DNA from: JAVBPB01 sp031549965
GTDB taxonomy: Bacteria; Bacillota; Clostridia; Lachnospirales; Lachnospiraceae
NCBI GenBank assembly: GCA_031549965.1
Contig: JAVBPB010000031.1
Span: 1 to 41,055, forward strand
Reading direction: 5' to 3'
DNA: 41,055 nucleotides
Position 1 is the first letter of the stretch; every line of letters starts with the position of its first letter. Below are positions 34,033 to 41,055 of the stretch, piece after piece. A program made the position numbers and the translations under genes. The notes under the pieces were generated by a model. That model was not told where the DNA came from and did no database searches. It was given only the letters and a program-made list of their open reading frames with translations.

Positions 34033-35202
34033 CTAATATAAATCATCTTCCATTGCATCAACTGTGCGAATTTTAAACAATGCATACCTAATTGGTATCT
34101 GTAAAATTCCAAAAAGTAGTACATATGAGCAGATAATCTCAAAGACTGTTTTTGGATAAAAATATGCACATCGTAATCCCATCGGCTGAATCATGATGTT
34201 ATCTAGCCCTACAACAGATACTAAAATAATTAAACTTCCTATAATAATTGCCGTTACAAAAGTAAATAGTAATTCCCTCATAATAGATAAATAAATTGTT
34301 TTTCTAGAATAGCCTATTGAACAATATAAACACCATTCATTATGTCTGTCTCTAAGATAGGTTACATATACTATAAACAATGATATAAAAAGTAGTATCA
34401 TAATACCTAAATAAACGTATTTTGTTGCATTATCTATCGAACTTATAACATCTTCTTGTAAGAACTTTTCTCCCTGTTTATAATCAATAATATTGTCATA
34501 AGTCTCTCTTACATTAACACCAAGATTTTGAAGTACCTTAGACATATCTTTAATGCTGCCATCTGAAAGTGTAACTATCATTGATGACTGCTCATTTTTT
34601 TCAGAAGGGATACCACATCCAAAATAATTATCACAATCAAGAATTCCTACGATTTTGTATACCTTTAAATACCTATCTTCTCTAAAATAATCACCAAGTT
34701 TATAACCATTATTTTTTATGGACGCCTCATCTAGTACAATTTCTCCTTCATTTTCAGGAAGTCTTCCTTCTATTATCTTCGCATCCATATGTTTAATAAA
34801 GCTCATAATTTCTTCTTTTTCCACTAATGGAATCTCAATAGTAAAACCTCCTATTGGCGGAGTAACATTACTATAGACTATTTGTGTATAAAAAGCATGC
34901 TCTATTCCTTGTTGTCCTTTTAATTTTTCAACAATCTCAGATACTTTTTGCTTATATTCAATCATGATTTCATCTTCCTTTGGATTATCAATATCCACTC
35001 CAATTGAACTTCCTGCTAAATTCATATATTGAATCTTTTGTGTATTCTCTAACATAATAGGCTTAAATGTCTCTACTGAAGCTGATAATAAAAACTGCGT
35101 TAAATATGTAATCACAAAACTCAAGCTTAAACTTATTATTAGGACTGCAACCCTTCGTTTATTATTTTTTATATACTTTATTGCAGATATTTTCTGCTGC
35201 AT
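34033..35202 (-). CDS. ABC transporter permease, FtsX/MacB type (first subunit)
   Basis: A 389-residue permease with an N-terminal helix (about 18-38), a long outside domain (about 45-265) with MacB-type features (AKIIEGRLPENEGEIVLDEA), and three C-terminal helices (about 268-288, 310-335, 355-375) with the motif CLYCSIGYSRKTIY. GGGGAG precedes the ATG. It forms a three-gene operon with the ATPase and the other permease, downstream of the two-component system. Confidence 0.82.
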   Translation of the reverse strand: MQQKISAIKYIKNNKRRVAVLIISLSLSFVITYLTQFLLSASVETFKPIMLENTQKIQYMNLAGSSIGVDIDNPKEDEIMIEYKQKVSEIVEKLKGQQGIEHAFYTQIVYSNVTPPIGGFTIEIPLVEKEEIMSFIKHMDAKIIEGRLPENEGEIVLDEASIKNNGYKLGDYFREDRYLKVYKIVGILDCDNYFGCGIPSEKNEQSSMIVTLSDGSIKDMSKVLQNLGVNVRETYDNIIDYKQGEKFLQEDVISSIDNATKYVYLGIMILLFISLFIVYVTYLRDRHNEWCLYCSIGYSRKTIYLSIMRELLFTFVTAIIIGSLIILVSVVGLDNIMIQPMGLRCAYFYPKTVFEIICSYVLLFGILQIPIRYALFKIRTVDAMEDDLY

Positions 35203-35282
35203 ACTAATACTCCCCTTTCAATTAGGAATTCTTATATAATTTATATTTACATTTTGCCATAAACCCACTAAGTATAAAAGTA

Positions 35283-35313
35283 ACCGCAGTCATATTTTTA
35301 TTATGACCACGGT
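35283..35313 (-). terminator. Terminator after the response regulator gene
   Basis: Minus strand: ACCGTGGTCATA and TATGACTGCGGT pair over 12 bp with two G-U pairs, followed by TACTTTTATAC. It stands between the response regulator gene and the permease gene, so the transporter probably has its own promoter in 35203-35282, or partial read-through. Confidence 0.55.
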
Positions 35314-35319
35314 AATAGT

Positions 35320-35943
35320 TTATCCTTTTATTGCAACAATAAGCTTTGCTCTATCGTGAATATTCGTTTTATCATAGATTGAAGAAATATAATTCTTAAC
35401 TGTACCCTCGGAAATATATAAAGTCTCCGAAATCTGCTTATTAGTAAGTCCTTGCACCAGCAATGTACAAATTTCTTTTTCACGACTTGTCATTCCATTA
35501 AGTAATTCCTGATTTTGTGTTTTACTGCCCATAAGAGTTGCAAGTCTTTGCATTACTTTACTATCAATAACATTTCGCCCTCCCATAATCTGCTCAATTG
35601 CCCCAAGTATTGCATCCTTTCCACTATCTTTAAGTAAATATCCATCTGCACCATTTGAAATAGCTTGAGTAATATTAACATCATCATAAAAAGTAGTAAG
35701 AACAAGTATTTTTATCTCTGGATATGTCTGTTTCATTTTCTCTATCAGTTCAATTCCGCCCATGCCTTTCATATTCAAATCAACGAGTGCAATATCACAC
35801 TTTTCTTTTTTGAGAACTGATAATGCTTCATTTCCATCATGAGCAGTTCCTATAATGTGCATACCATTCAATGTCAAAATAATCTCTAGACTCTCAAGTA
35901 AAAGTGGTTCATCATCCACTAATAATATTTGTAGATTGCTCAT
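35320..35943 (-). CDS. NarL/LuxR family response regulator
   Basis: A 207-residue response regulator: receiver domain with DDE pocket (VDDEPLLLESL) and phospho-acceptor Asp55 (LVDLNMKGMGG), then a LuxR-type HTH at about 150-205 (SREKEICTLLVQGLTNKQISETLYISEGTVKNYISSIY). It overlaps the histidine kinase by 4 nt (ATGA), so the two are translationally coupled. It likely controls the transporter downstream and its own operon. Confidence 0.92.
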   Translation of the reverse strand: MSNLQILLVDDEPLLLESLEIILTLNGMHIIGTAHDGNEALSVLKKEKCDIALVDLNMKGMGGIELIEKMKQTYPEIKILVLTTFYDDVNITQAISNGADGYLLKDSGKDAILGAIEQIMGGRNVIDSKVMQRLATLMGSKTQNQELLNGMTSREKEICTLLVQGLTNKQISETLYISEGTVKNYISSIYDKTNIHDRAKLIVAIKG

Positions 35944-37133
35944 TTATTTTTCTCACCTCTTTCTTCCTCATAAAGTGGAAGTGTAATTTCTGCTTTAAAC
36001 CCATTCTGATTGCTATATACAACACTTCCGCCACATTTTTTTATATAAGAAGTAATTTTTTTCAGTCCAAATCCTTCCGAAATCCTTACTGCTTTATTGT
36101 CTTCATTAAAATCACTATTTCCATTGTCCCATACACTAAGTTTAATATGTCCACTATCTGAAATAAGTATTATAGTAAATAAATCTGCATCTCCATGGCG
36201 TATACCATTCGTCAAAAATTCCTGTACTGCACCTGTTAAAAACTCAGTATGTTCATGAGGTATAACCAATTCACCATCTGCTCCTGAAAAGTCTATTCGT
36301 ATCTTTATCATTGTATCCATGACAAAATTATCTACTATGGCTTTTATCTCTCTTATCAAATCACTCATAGATATAAATTCATTTTCATTGTCCAACACGC
36401 GAACCGCATGGCGAATAGAACTAAGGCTTGTACGTATCCTATCATTTGCAGTATTCATTTTTTCCCTTGCTTTATCAGGACTAGAATCAAAAAGCATATC
36501 TGCTGCCTCAAGTGTCATAATAGCCGCTGTTATCGAATGCCCTACACTATTATGAATATTCCTACTAATATTTTCACGCTCTTCAAGACGTGCATTTTTA
36601 TCTGCAAAATAATTCTTCATAACAAGCTCTTGATTAAGCTTTTTTTCATACATCTCATTAACCGCAGTAACACTAACCGCCTGTGCAATTTGATTTTTCG
36701 CTGATATATATTTTAAAATCAGGTTTTCTGCAATGTATATTACCGTTGATAAAACCATTAAAAACAACACATTAAATAACATTACTGGAAATGAAAGCGT
36801 ATTTTTTATAATCTCCAAAACCAAATAGACTATTGAAGGACTAATTATCTGTAAAAACTTATTATTTATATATCTACATTCGTAAAAAATTACATATGAA
36901 AAAACACTGCCTGATATTATCACAAATGCTATCGAAAACATTATCTGAATACCAAACAATAATATATTTTGTTTATCTGATAAATTTCTTACCGTAAAAA
37001 GTATCATTAGCATTCCTGCAATCAAGATGCAAACGTACGGATTATTTCCACTAATAACAGCCTCTACTGTCAATACAAGTAAAAGAGCTGAGGATTGAAC
37101 ATATTGTTCTATTGTTTTCATGTTTATACCCAT
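35940..37133 (-). CDS. DesK-type sensor histidine kinase
   Basis: A 397-residue sensor kinase with about six N-terminal membrane helices (about 12-145), a HisKA_3 domain with phospho-acceptor His194 (ISRNIHNSVGHSI), and a C-terminal HATPase region (about 285-395) with NGIRHGDAD and the GFGLKKI G-box. It belongs to the DesK/LiaS group, usually paired with NarL-type regulators. Its partner follows with a 4-nt overlap. Two direct repeats before the start (37153-37183) may be a regulator site. Confidence 0.9.
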   Translation of the reverse strand: MGINMKTIEQYVQSSALLLVLTVEAVISGNNPYVCILIAGMLMILFTVRNLSDKQNILLFGIQIMFSIAFVIISGSVFSYVIFYECRYINNKFLQIISPSIVYLVLEIIKNTLSFPVMLFNVLFLMVLSTVIYIAENLILKYISAKNQIAQAVSVTAVNEMYEKKLNQELVMKNYFADKNARLEERENISRNIHNSVGHSITAAIMTLEAADMLFDSSPDKAREKMNTANDRIRTSLSSIRHAVRVLDNENEFISMSDLIREIKAIVDNFVMDTMIKIRIDFSGADGELVIPHEHTEFLTGAVQEFLTNGIRHGDADLFTIILISDSGHIKLSVWDNGNSDFNEDNKAVRISEGFGLKKITSYIKKCGGSVVYSNQNGFKAEITLPLYEEERGEKNK

Positions 37134-37152
37134 ATCTTCCCGATTTGGTTTC

Positions 37153-37183
37153 CAAAATCGTATTTGCTTTTCAAAATCGTATT
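37153..37183. repeat. Two 12-bp direct repeats before the histidine kinase
   Basis: CAAAATCGTATT occurs at 37153-37164 and again at 37172-37183, a 19-bp period. An inverted partial copy (CGATTT) lies at 37141-37146. They stand 20-50 nt upstream of the kinase start. The spacing fits tandem binding of a NarL-type regulator, but no promoter is certain here. Confidence 0.5.
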
Positions 37184-37223
37184 ACCAATAAAATTTTATC
37201 ATAGAATTTATAATCTTACAATG

Positions 37224-37235
37224 TGACTATAGTCA
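37224..37235. promoter_or_regulatory. 12-bp palindrome in the divergent HK/TetR region
   Basis: TGACTATAGTCA is a perfect palindrome. It is flanked by GTGAC/GTAAC direct repeats (the sequence CATGTGACCAAG followed by CAATGTAACTAAG). It lies between the kinase gene and the divergent TetR gene and could be an operator for either. Confidence 0.35.
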
Positions 37236-37273
37236 TGTGACCAAGCAATGTAACTAAGCAATTGATTTTATAT

Positions 37274-37302
37274 TTGACATTAATAATAAATCATGTTATT
37301 AT
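37274..37302 (+). promoter_or_regulatory. Sigma-A type promoter of the TetR gene
   Basis: TTGACA (37274-37279), 17-bp spacer, TATTAT (37297-37302). The operator begins at the next base, so the start site lies inside it. Confidence 0.75.
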
Positions 37303-37318
37303 GCAAGTAATTACTTGC
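37303..37318. promoter_or_regulatory. TetR operator O1
   Basis: GCAAGTAATTACTTGC, a perfect 16-bp palindrome directly after the -10 element. It recurs in near-identical form (GCAAGTGAATGCTTGC) at 37944-37959 before the hydrolase gene, which supports a common regulator. Confidence 0.75.
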
Positions 37319-37908
37319 ACAAGGTGGTGATAACAATTTTTGATGAAACGCAAAACAAAATCATACATGCAACCATGAACCTTATTATGGAACGTGGATA
37401 CTCTTCCACTACAACAAAGGATATCGCTTTGTCCGCTGGAGTTAATGAATGTACGATATTTAGAAAGTTTAAAGGTAAAAAGGAAATAGTCTTATCTGCG
37501 ATGCAATTACCAGAGTGGAATCCTAAATTAGATGAAAATGACTTTCCGTATAAAGGCAAGTTAGAAAGTGACTTGATTTCTTTTTCAAGAATTTACATGA
37601 AAAAAGTAACATCTAAAATGGTGAAATTATCTATCGGGCTACGTACTCCCGAATTATATCCAGATACTGCCGAGGGGATATTAGACGTACCGCAGACATT
37701 TAAAAAAGTTCTTGTTAATTATTTTAAAGAAATGAAAGATAAAATCGATGGTACTGACTACGAAAATATGGCAATGATGTTTTTATCTATGAATTTTGGA
37801 TTTGTTTTTCTTAAAGCATCATTTGAAAATCAGCTAACAGAGATTAAGAAAGATGAATATATTAAAAATAGTGTTAAGATATTTGTAAAAGGTATCAAAA
37901 AAAAGTAA
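37315..37908 (+). CDS. TetR/AcrR family transcriptional regulator
   Basis: A 197-residue repressor with a TetR HTH at about 10-60 (KIIHATMNLIMERGYSSTTTKDIALSAGVNECTIFRKFKGK) and a helical ligand domain. The start is uncertain. The first open codon is TTG 37315, but the transcript probably begins near 37309 and the best ribosome site is AAGGTGGTG (37321-37329). From that site the natural start would be ATT at 37336 (IFDETQNKI), a rare codon. Other options are GTG 37324 or 37327. The gene likely represses itself and the hydrolase behind it through the GCAAGT palindromes. Confidence 0.85.
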   Translation: MHKVVITIFDETQNKIIHATMNLIMERGYSSTTTKDIALSAGVNECTIFRKFKGKKEIVLSAMQLPEWNPKLDENDFPYKGKLESDLISFSRIYMKKVTSKMVKLSIGLRTPELYPDTAEGILDVPQTFKKVLVNYFKEMKDKIDGTDYENMAMMFLSMNFGFVFLKASFENQLTEIKKDEYIKNSVKIFVKGIKKK

Positions 37909-37927
37909 TGGCATAAAACATGCCATT
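37907..37927. terminator. Short terminator-like hairpin after the TetR gene
   Basis: AATGGCAT-AAAAC-ATGCCATT, an 8-bp stem overlapping the TetR stop codon, followed by CTTTTA. It may slow or end transcription before the hydrolase gene, which has its own operator copy at 37944. Confidence 0.5.
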
Positions 37928-37943
37928 CTTTTATAGCCACAAT

Positions 37944-37959
37944 GCAAGTGAATGCTTGC
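37944..37959. promoter_or_regulatory. TetR operator O2
   Basis: GCAAGTGAATGCTTGC, the same palindrome as at 37303-37318 with one arm mismatch. It lies 22 nt before the hydrolase start, so repressor binding would block transcription elongation or a local promoter. Confidence 0.7.
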
Positions 37960-37980
37960 CAAACGAGAGGAGACTTTGAT

Positions 37981-38820
37981 ATGAAGATTTGTAAAAATGT
38001 ATATCAGATTAAAATTGACTTTTATGTAACACCTGAAATAAAACGATTTGTATATGTATATTTAATTACTGGCAAATTTTGTTACCTAATTGATTCCGGA
38101 GTTGCTGGTTGTGAACAATTAATTGGAGATTATATGAAAGAATTAGGTCGTGATATTTTAGAAATAAAAGGTATCTTTTTGACCCATGCACATCCAGACC
38201 ATATTGGTGGAGCTGCAGAGATTAAAAATTTAACTGGATGTAAAGTCTATGCTTCTGCCCTTGGGGAAAGTTGGATAGAAGACATTGATGTTCAATTTAA
38301 AGAACGTCCTATACCTAATTTTTATACATTAGTAAATTCATCTGTCAATATTGATCAGCTTGTAAAAGATGGCGATTCTATTTACCTTGAACCCGAGTTA
38401 TCAATAGATGTACTAGAAACAGCAGGGCATTCTTTAGATTCTGTTGCCTATATTATTAAAGAACTAAATGTAATATTTTCTGGTGATGCCATTCCTGCAT
38501 CTAATGATATTCCTATTTTCGTGGACGTAGAAGAAAGTCTAAAGTCTTTGAAAAAAATTAAAGATTTAAACTCCATACAGTTTTGCTGTCCTGCTTGGGA
38601 TAGGGTATATGAAAATAATATACTAAATGAATTAATGAATGAAAAAATGATATTTTTAAAGATGTTAAAGGATACTGTTTTGAAAATAGATATAGAATAT
38701 AGTGATGCTGACCAAGAACAAAAGGAAACTCTTTTATGTAGCTTATTAAATATAAATGAGCTAAAAGGAAATCCTCTGTTCAAGGCAAGCATAAAAGCAT
38801 GTAAACTTCCTAACAAATAG
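37981..38820 (+). CDS. Metallo-beta-lactamase-fold hydrolase
   Basis: A 279-residue hydrolase; the start is ATG 37981 with GAGGAG 9 nt before it (an upstream in-frame ATG at 37942 would lie inside the operator). The zinc motif is THAHPDHIGG (His69, His71, Asp73, His74), with further ligands in ETAGHSLDS and FSGDAIP. Family members hydrolyse thioesters, lactones or phosphodiesters; the substrate is unknown. Control by the TetR regulator is strongly suggested by the shared operator. It converges with the BlaR-type gene, whose end is 2 nt away. Confidence 0.85.
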   Translation: MKICKNVYQIKIDFYVTPEIKRFVYVYLITGKFCYLIDSGVAGCEQLIGDYMKELGRDILEIKGIFLTHAHPDHIGGAAEIKNLTGCKVYASALGESWIEDIDVQFKERPIPNFYTLVNSSVNIDQLVKDGDSIYLEPELSIDVLETAGHSLDSVAYIIKELNVIFSGDAIPASNDIPIFVDVEESLKSLKKIKDLNSIQFCCPAWDRVYENNILNELMNEKMIFLKMLKDTVLKIDIEYSDADQEQKETLLCSLLNINELKGNPLFKASIKACKLPNK

Positions 38821-38822
38821 TT

Positions 38823-40268
38823 TTATTTTAGACTAAAAACTGCACCATCCGGAACTGGCGAAGCAAGCTCTCCACTTGATCCATTTAGCCTATATTTCGG
38901 TATACTTGAGGATTTAGAAGCATCAAAGGTAAATGAACCGCTTATTTCATCATATTCAAAAACATAAGTGTTTTCACCATCATCTGTATTACATGTAAGT
39001 ACTCCATCAGAAAAAGTATATTCGCCAAATGCTACATAACTACTTAATGCTGACCAATAAAAGTGAAAAGTATTATCTGAATCATATAATATAAACGTCG
39101 GTGATATAGGTTCTGTTGAGTCCATATAAAAACACATGCCCTCTTGAGTCTTTATTATATAGTCATTATGTATAGCAGAAGAATCTTTATGTGATTTTTC
39201 CATTGCTATCACAATTTTATAAAGCTCTTCTTCTTTTCGTTTTGCTTCCTCAACGTCGAATGTTGCTGTTTCATTCTTACCTTTTGCCTCAGTGTCATAA
39301 GTTGATATATCATTTTTATTTTCTTCCTTAGAATCAATAGGGTCTGTAAGCAAACACACTGTTACAACCACACATGCTATAACTCCAACAACAATAATCC
39401 AAAATTCAGGTTTTTTATAATTTAACACGTTTTTCACCCTTCCTTTCACGCTTATCTCTCCAAATGCAAGAGGACATGCTACAATCATTTTACGAGGTAC
39501 ACTACAATTAATCAAAGCATTAGAATATGATTTTTTTACTTCTGTACCAAGTTCTTTAATTACTCTTTCATCACAGGAAAACTCAATATCCCTGCAAAGT
39601 AGAATATAAGCAATCCACAAAAGTGGATTAAACCAGTAAACAGCCAGTAACAAAAAACCAAGTGGTTTCCATATATAATCACGCCTTCTTAAATGAGCTT
39701 TTTCATGAGAAATCACATATGGAATATCTTCGCTATTTATTGATGATGGCAGATATATTCTAGGTCGAAATATACCAAAAATAAATGGTGTAGTTACATA
39801 ATCACATTCCCATATATTTTCTTTTACCTTTACTGCCGTACGTACTTTTTTATAAACAAGTAAATAGCTGATAAGCATATAAACAAGCATTACAAACACA
39901 CCGATAAACCATATTATTGATGCAACACTTGTAATCAATTGTATTGGATTTATGCTACTTTCAATTCGGGGAGCTGCTGTTTCTGAAATAGCAGCATTTA
40001 CTGCATTATTAATAAATACAATACCGCTATTAATTGACGGTGTTTCTGATATTGTAATATCCTGTGGTATTGCTTCTGCACTTGGAATAAGACTTAATAC
40101 GCTTTGAATGGTAATTGGGCAAATCAAACGAATACCTACTAGTGCCCACATTATGCAGCGTAAAGACTTTGGTGCTTTTTTAAGCAAAAACCTCAAAACA
40201 ATAATTACCAACACCAAATAGCTTGCAGTTATGCTCATATTTAACAGTTTAAGAAATAAATCCTCCAT
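38823..40268 (-). CDS. BlaR1-like M56 family membrane metallopeptidase
   Basis: A 481-residue sensor protease. Membrane helices lie at about 10-30, 38-58, 112-135, 202-225 and 290-310. The zinc motif HEKAH is at 188-192 and the third ligand is probably in DIEFSCDERV (about 227-236). Unlike BlaR1 it lacks a penicillin-binding domain; the outside C-terminal part (about 340-481) is a small beta-rich domain (FILYDSDNTFHFYWSALSSY) of unknown ligand. The partner repressor BlaI is encoded 3 nt upstream. BlaR-type proteases cleave or inactivate the repressor on signal. Confidence 0.85.
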   Translation of the reverse strand: MEDLFLKLLNMSITASYLVLVIIVLRFLLKKAPKSLRCIMWALVGIRLICPITIQSVLSLIPSAEAIPQDITISETPSINSGIVFINNAVNAAISETAAPRIESSINPIQLITSVASIIWFIGVFVMLVYMLISYLLVYKKVRTAVKVKENIWECDYVTTPFIFGIFRPRIYLPSSINSEDIPYVISHEKAHLRRRDYIWKPLGFLLLAVYWFNPLLWIAYILLCRDIEFSCDERVIKELGTEVKKSYSNALINCSVPRKMIVACPLAFGEISVKGRVKNVLNYKKPEFWIIVVGVIACVVVTVCLLTDPIDSKEENKNDISTYDTEAKGKNETATFDVEEAKRKEEELYKIVIAMEKSHKDSSAIHNDYIIKTQEGMCFYMDSTEPISPTFILYDSDNTFHFYWSALSSYVAFGEYTFSDGVLTCNTDDGENTYVFEYDEISGSFTFDASKSSSIPKYRLNGSSGELASPVPDGAVFSLK

Positions 40269-40271
40269 AAA

Positions 40272-40634
40272 TTATTCCTCCTCATACTCTGTAACCATAC
40301 GGCGTAGGTGCTCAACTTCCTCCATTGTTAACTGTTTTCTTGCAGTAAATGCTGTAAGAAAAGCTGGTAATGACCCATTAAATCTTTCTTCAACAAACTT
40401 TTCACTCTGCATTGAATAAAATCCATCACGAGAAATAATCGAAGTAACTGTTCCTTTGTTGTTTTGAAAAATACCTTTTTCACAAAGTCGTTTCAAAACA
40501 GTAAATGATGTTGTTTTCTTCCACTTCAATTCTGCTTCACTGCGTTTTGCTAGCTCTGCGGACGAAATCGGCTCATTAGACCAAATAATGTCCGCAAAAA
40601 GTGATTCTATTGCTCCCATTTGTATATCAATCAT
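40272..40634 (-). CDS. BlaI/MecI family transcriptional repressor
   Basis: A 120-residue repressor with the BlaI/MecI/CopY pattern: LFADIIWSNEPISSAELAKR then LKWKKTTSFTVLKRLCEKGIF (winged helix) and a C-terminal dimer helix. It forms an operon with the M56 protease. The operator is most likely the 46-bp palindrome at 40839-40884, whose inner dyads have the TACA-N3-TGTA form. The leader between carries a duplicated hairpin and a small open frame. Confidence 0.88.
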   Translation of the reverse strand: MIDIQMGAIESLFADIIWSNEPISSAELAKRSEAELKWKKTTSFTVLKRLCEKGIFQNNKGTVTSIISRDGFYSMQSEKFVEERFNGSLPAFLTAFTARKQLTMEEVEHLRRMVTEYEEE

Positions 40635-40637
40635 ACT

Positions 40638-40754
40638 TTACCCCTGCATTTCGCAAGCTTTGGCAAATGCCTTGTGGCGTTGCGAAACTGCCCAATTAAA
40701 AATGCGAAAGAATGTTATCTGGGCTTCCTTTCTTTTTCTATTATTCTTTCGCAT
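40638..40754 (-). CDS. Small basic leader ORF before BlaI (hypothetical)
   Basis: A 38-codon frame (MRKNNRKRKEAQITFFRIFN then WAVSQRHKAFAKACEMQG) from ATG 40754 to a TAA just 3 nt before the BlaI start. It is very basic. Upstream is AGGAGT, but only one base separates AGGAG from ATG, so translation is doubtful. It lies within the duplicated hairpin region, so it may instead be a by-product of that repeat. It is included because it sits in an operon position and may couple to BlaI translation. Confidence 0.3.
   Translation of the reverse strand: MRKNNRKRKEAQITFFRIFNWAVSQRHKAFAKACEMQG
40643..40692. repeat. Leader hairpin repeat, copy 1
   Basis: Runs from CCTGCATTTCGCA to TTGCGAAACTGCC, giving a stem TTTCGCA/TGCGAAA. 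On the minus strand it ends in GCAGGGGTAAAGTATG, the BlaI start. Copy 2 at 40758-40791 has the same ends. Confidence 0.5.
40702..40754. repeat. 12-bp inverted repeat in the BlaI leader
   Basis: ATGCGAAAGAAT (40702-40713) and ATTCTTTCGCAT (40743-40754), perfect, with a 29-nt loop. It lies between the two leader hairpin copies and covers the start of the small open frame. Confidence 0.5.
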
Positions 40755-40757
40755 ACT

Positions 40758-40791
40758 CCTGCATTTTGCATGTTATACTTGCAAAACTGCC
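40758..40791. repeat. Leader hairpin repeat, copy 2
   Basis: Runs from CCTGCATTTTGCA to TTGCAAAACTGCC, giving a stem TTTTGCA/TGCAAAA. The stem differs from copy 1 by a compensated pair (T-A for C-G). On the minus strand it ends in GCAGGAGTATG, the start of the small open frame. Confidence 0.5.
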
Positions 40792-40838
40792 TAAATAAGT
40801 GATTGAAAATAAATTTTCAACCTATTTTCTCTCCTTAA

Positions 40839-40884
40839 CATTCTACAAGTTGTAGTATAATTATATACTACAACTTGTAGAATG
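40839..40884. promoter_or_regulatory. BlaI operator, 46-bp palindrome
   Basis: Arms of 21 bp (40839-40859 and 40864-40884) are perfectly complementary around ATTA. Each arm itself holds the dyad CTACAAGTTGTAG or its complement, a TACA-N3-TGTA form close to known BlaI/MecI operator cores. The promoter of the operon is embedded in it. Confidence 0.75.
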
Positions 40885-40893
40885 ATTTGTCAA
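40865..40893 (-). promoter_or_regulatory. Promoter of the BlaI/BlaR operon
   Basis: Minus strand: -35 TTGACA (40888-40893), 17-bp spacer, -10 TAGTAT (40865-40870). The -10 and spacer lie in the operator palindrome, so repressor binding would block RNA polymerase. The leader to BlaI is about 220 nt. Confidence 0.65.
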
Positions 40894-41055
40894 ATGATTT
40901 TGCTAAAATTTATTATAGGTTAAATGAAAAACTAAATTCTAGTTAAAGTGGATTTAACCTCGTATTTTACATTTTGAGAAACTTTTTTGCCATATCCTAT
41001 ATAAAAGTACATTAAAAAGTGTTATAATCCATTCTGTAAAGTCTGTTTGTTTGCA
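40894..41055. other. A/T-rich end of window without a gene
   Basis: No open frame or hairpin of note. AGTGTTATAATCC near 41018-41030 contains a perfect TATAAT on the plus strand and could be a -10 for a gene beyond the window. Confidence 0.35.

Overview
The window comes from a low-GC, Gram-positive, anaerobic-type genome. AGGAGG-type ribosome binding sites, very A/T-rich intergenic DNA and the gene families present (prolipoproteins, an Amidase_6 protein, GLUG/DUF11 surface proteins, AraC/MerR plus GyrI-like regulators, BlaI/BlaR-M56 pairs, DesK/NarL two-component systems) all point to Clostridia, most likely a spore-forming Lachnospirales-like lineage. That placement is inference; there is no rRNA or housekeeping marker here. 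I see no integrase, transposase or CRISPR array. The text reads as a patchwork of short operons, mostly on the minus strand, with several gene remnants.

Layout. 0-8.6 kb: a DUF2383-like helical protein; an Fpg/Nei-type DNA glycosylase whose zinc finger has lost its cysteines; remnants of a Fic gene and of an unknown gene; a membrane protein and a lipoprotein; a Ser/Thr kinase with C-terminal leucine-rich repeats preceded by its HTH partner; a small zinc-ribbon membrane protein; a membrane-anchored dCTP-deaminase/dUTPase-fold protein that seems to have lost its catalytic residues; a VOC protein and an AraC regulator. 8.6-16.6 kb: a five-gene MoxR/DUF58/VWA operon (Bat-like). 16.7-22.2 kb: three plus-strand surface-type genes (two DUF11 proteins sharing the C-terminal tail VRGVPFI, and a 960-residue InlB-repeat/GLUG protein), none with a signal peptide; a TetR remnant lies between them. 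22.3-25.9 kb: tRNA-Arg(CCT) with its promoter, a lipoprotein, an exported Amidase_6 protein, and a HAD phosphatase. 25.9-30.6 kb: regulators with effector domains (a frameshifted AraC-GyrI-type gene, an intact MerR-GyrI gene with its 19-bp-spacer promoter, a deleted AraC gene) and two enzyme-like proteins. 30.7-37.1 kb: an all-helical protein, a cell-wall amidase lipoprotein, and a two-component system followed by a split MacB-type ABC transporter. 37.2-41 kb: a TetR regulator and a metallo-beta-lactamase-fold hydrolase that share an operator, then a BlaI/BlaR-M56 pair behind a 46-bp palindromic operator and a leader carrying a duplicated hairpin.

How the parts work together. Regulatory logic is unusually legible: the TetR operator recurs at its own promoter and before its target; the BlaI promoter is buried in paired dyads; the kinase/HTH operon is bracketed by the same GGTGTGC hairpin motif; the MerR promoter has the diagnostic 19-bp spacer. 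Three genes (the 3.3-kb lipoprotein, the 16.8-kb DUF11 gene and the 27.4-kb AraC gene) are each broken by what looks like loss of exactly one A from an A-run in the coding strand, so either assembly error or recent decay must be considered before calling them dead.

The best candidates for something undescribed are the signal-less DUF11/GLUG cluster with a shared C-terminal tail (possibly spore-surface structural proteins) and the membrane-anchored pseudo-deaminase at 6.4 kb.
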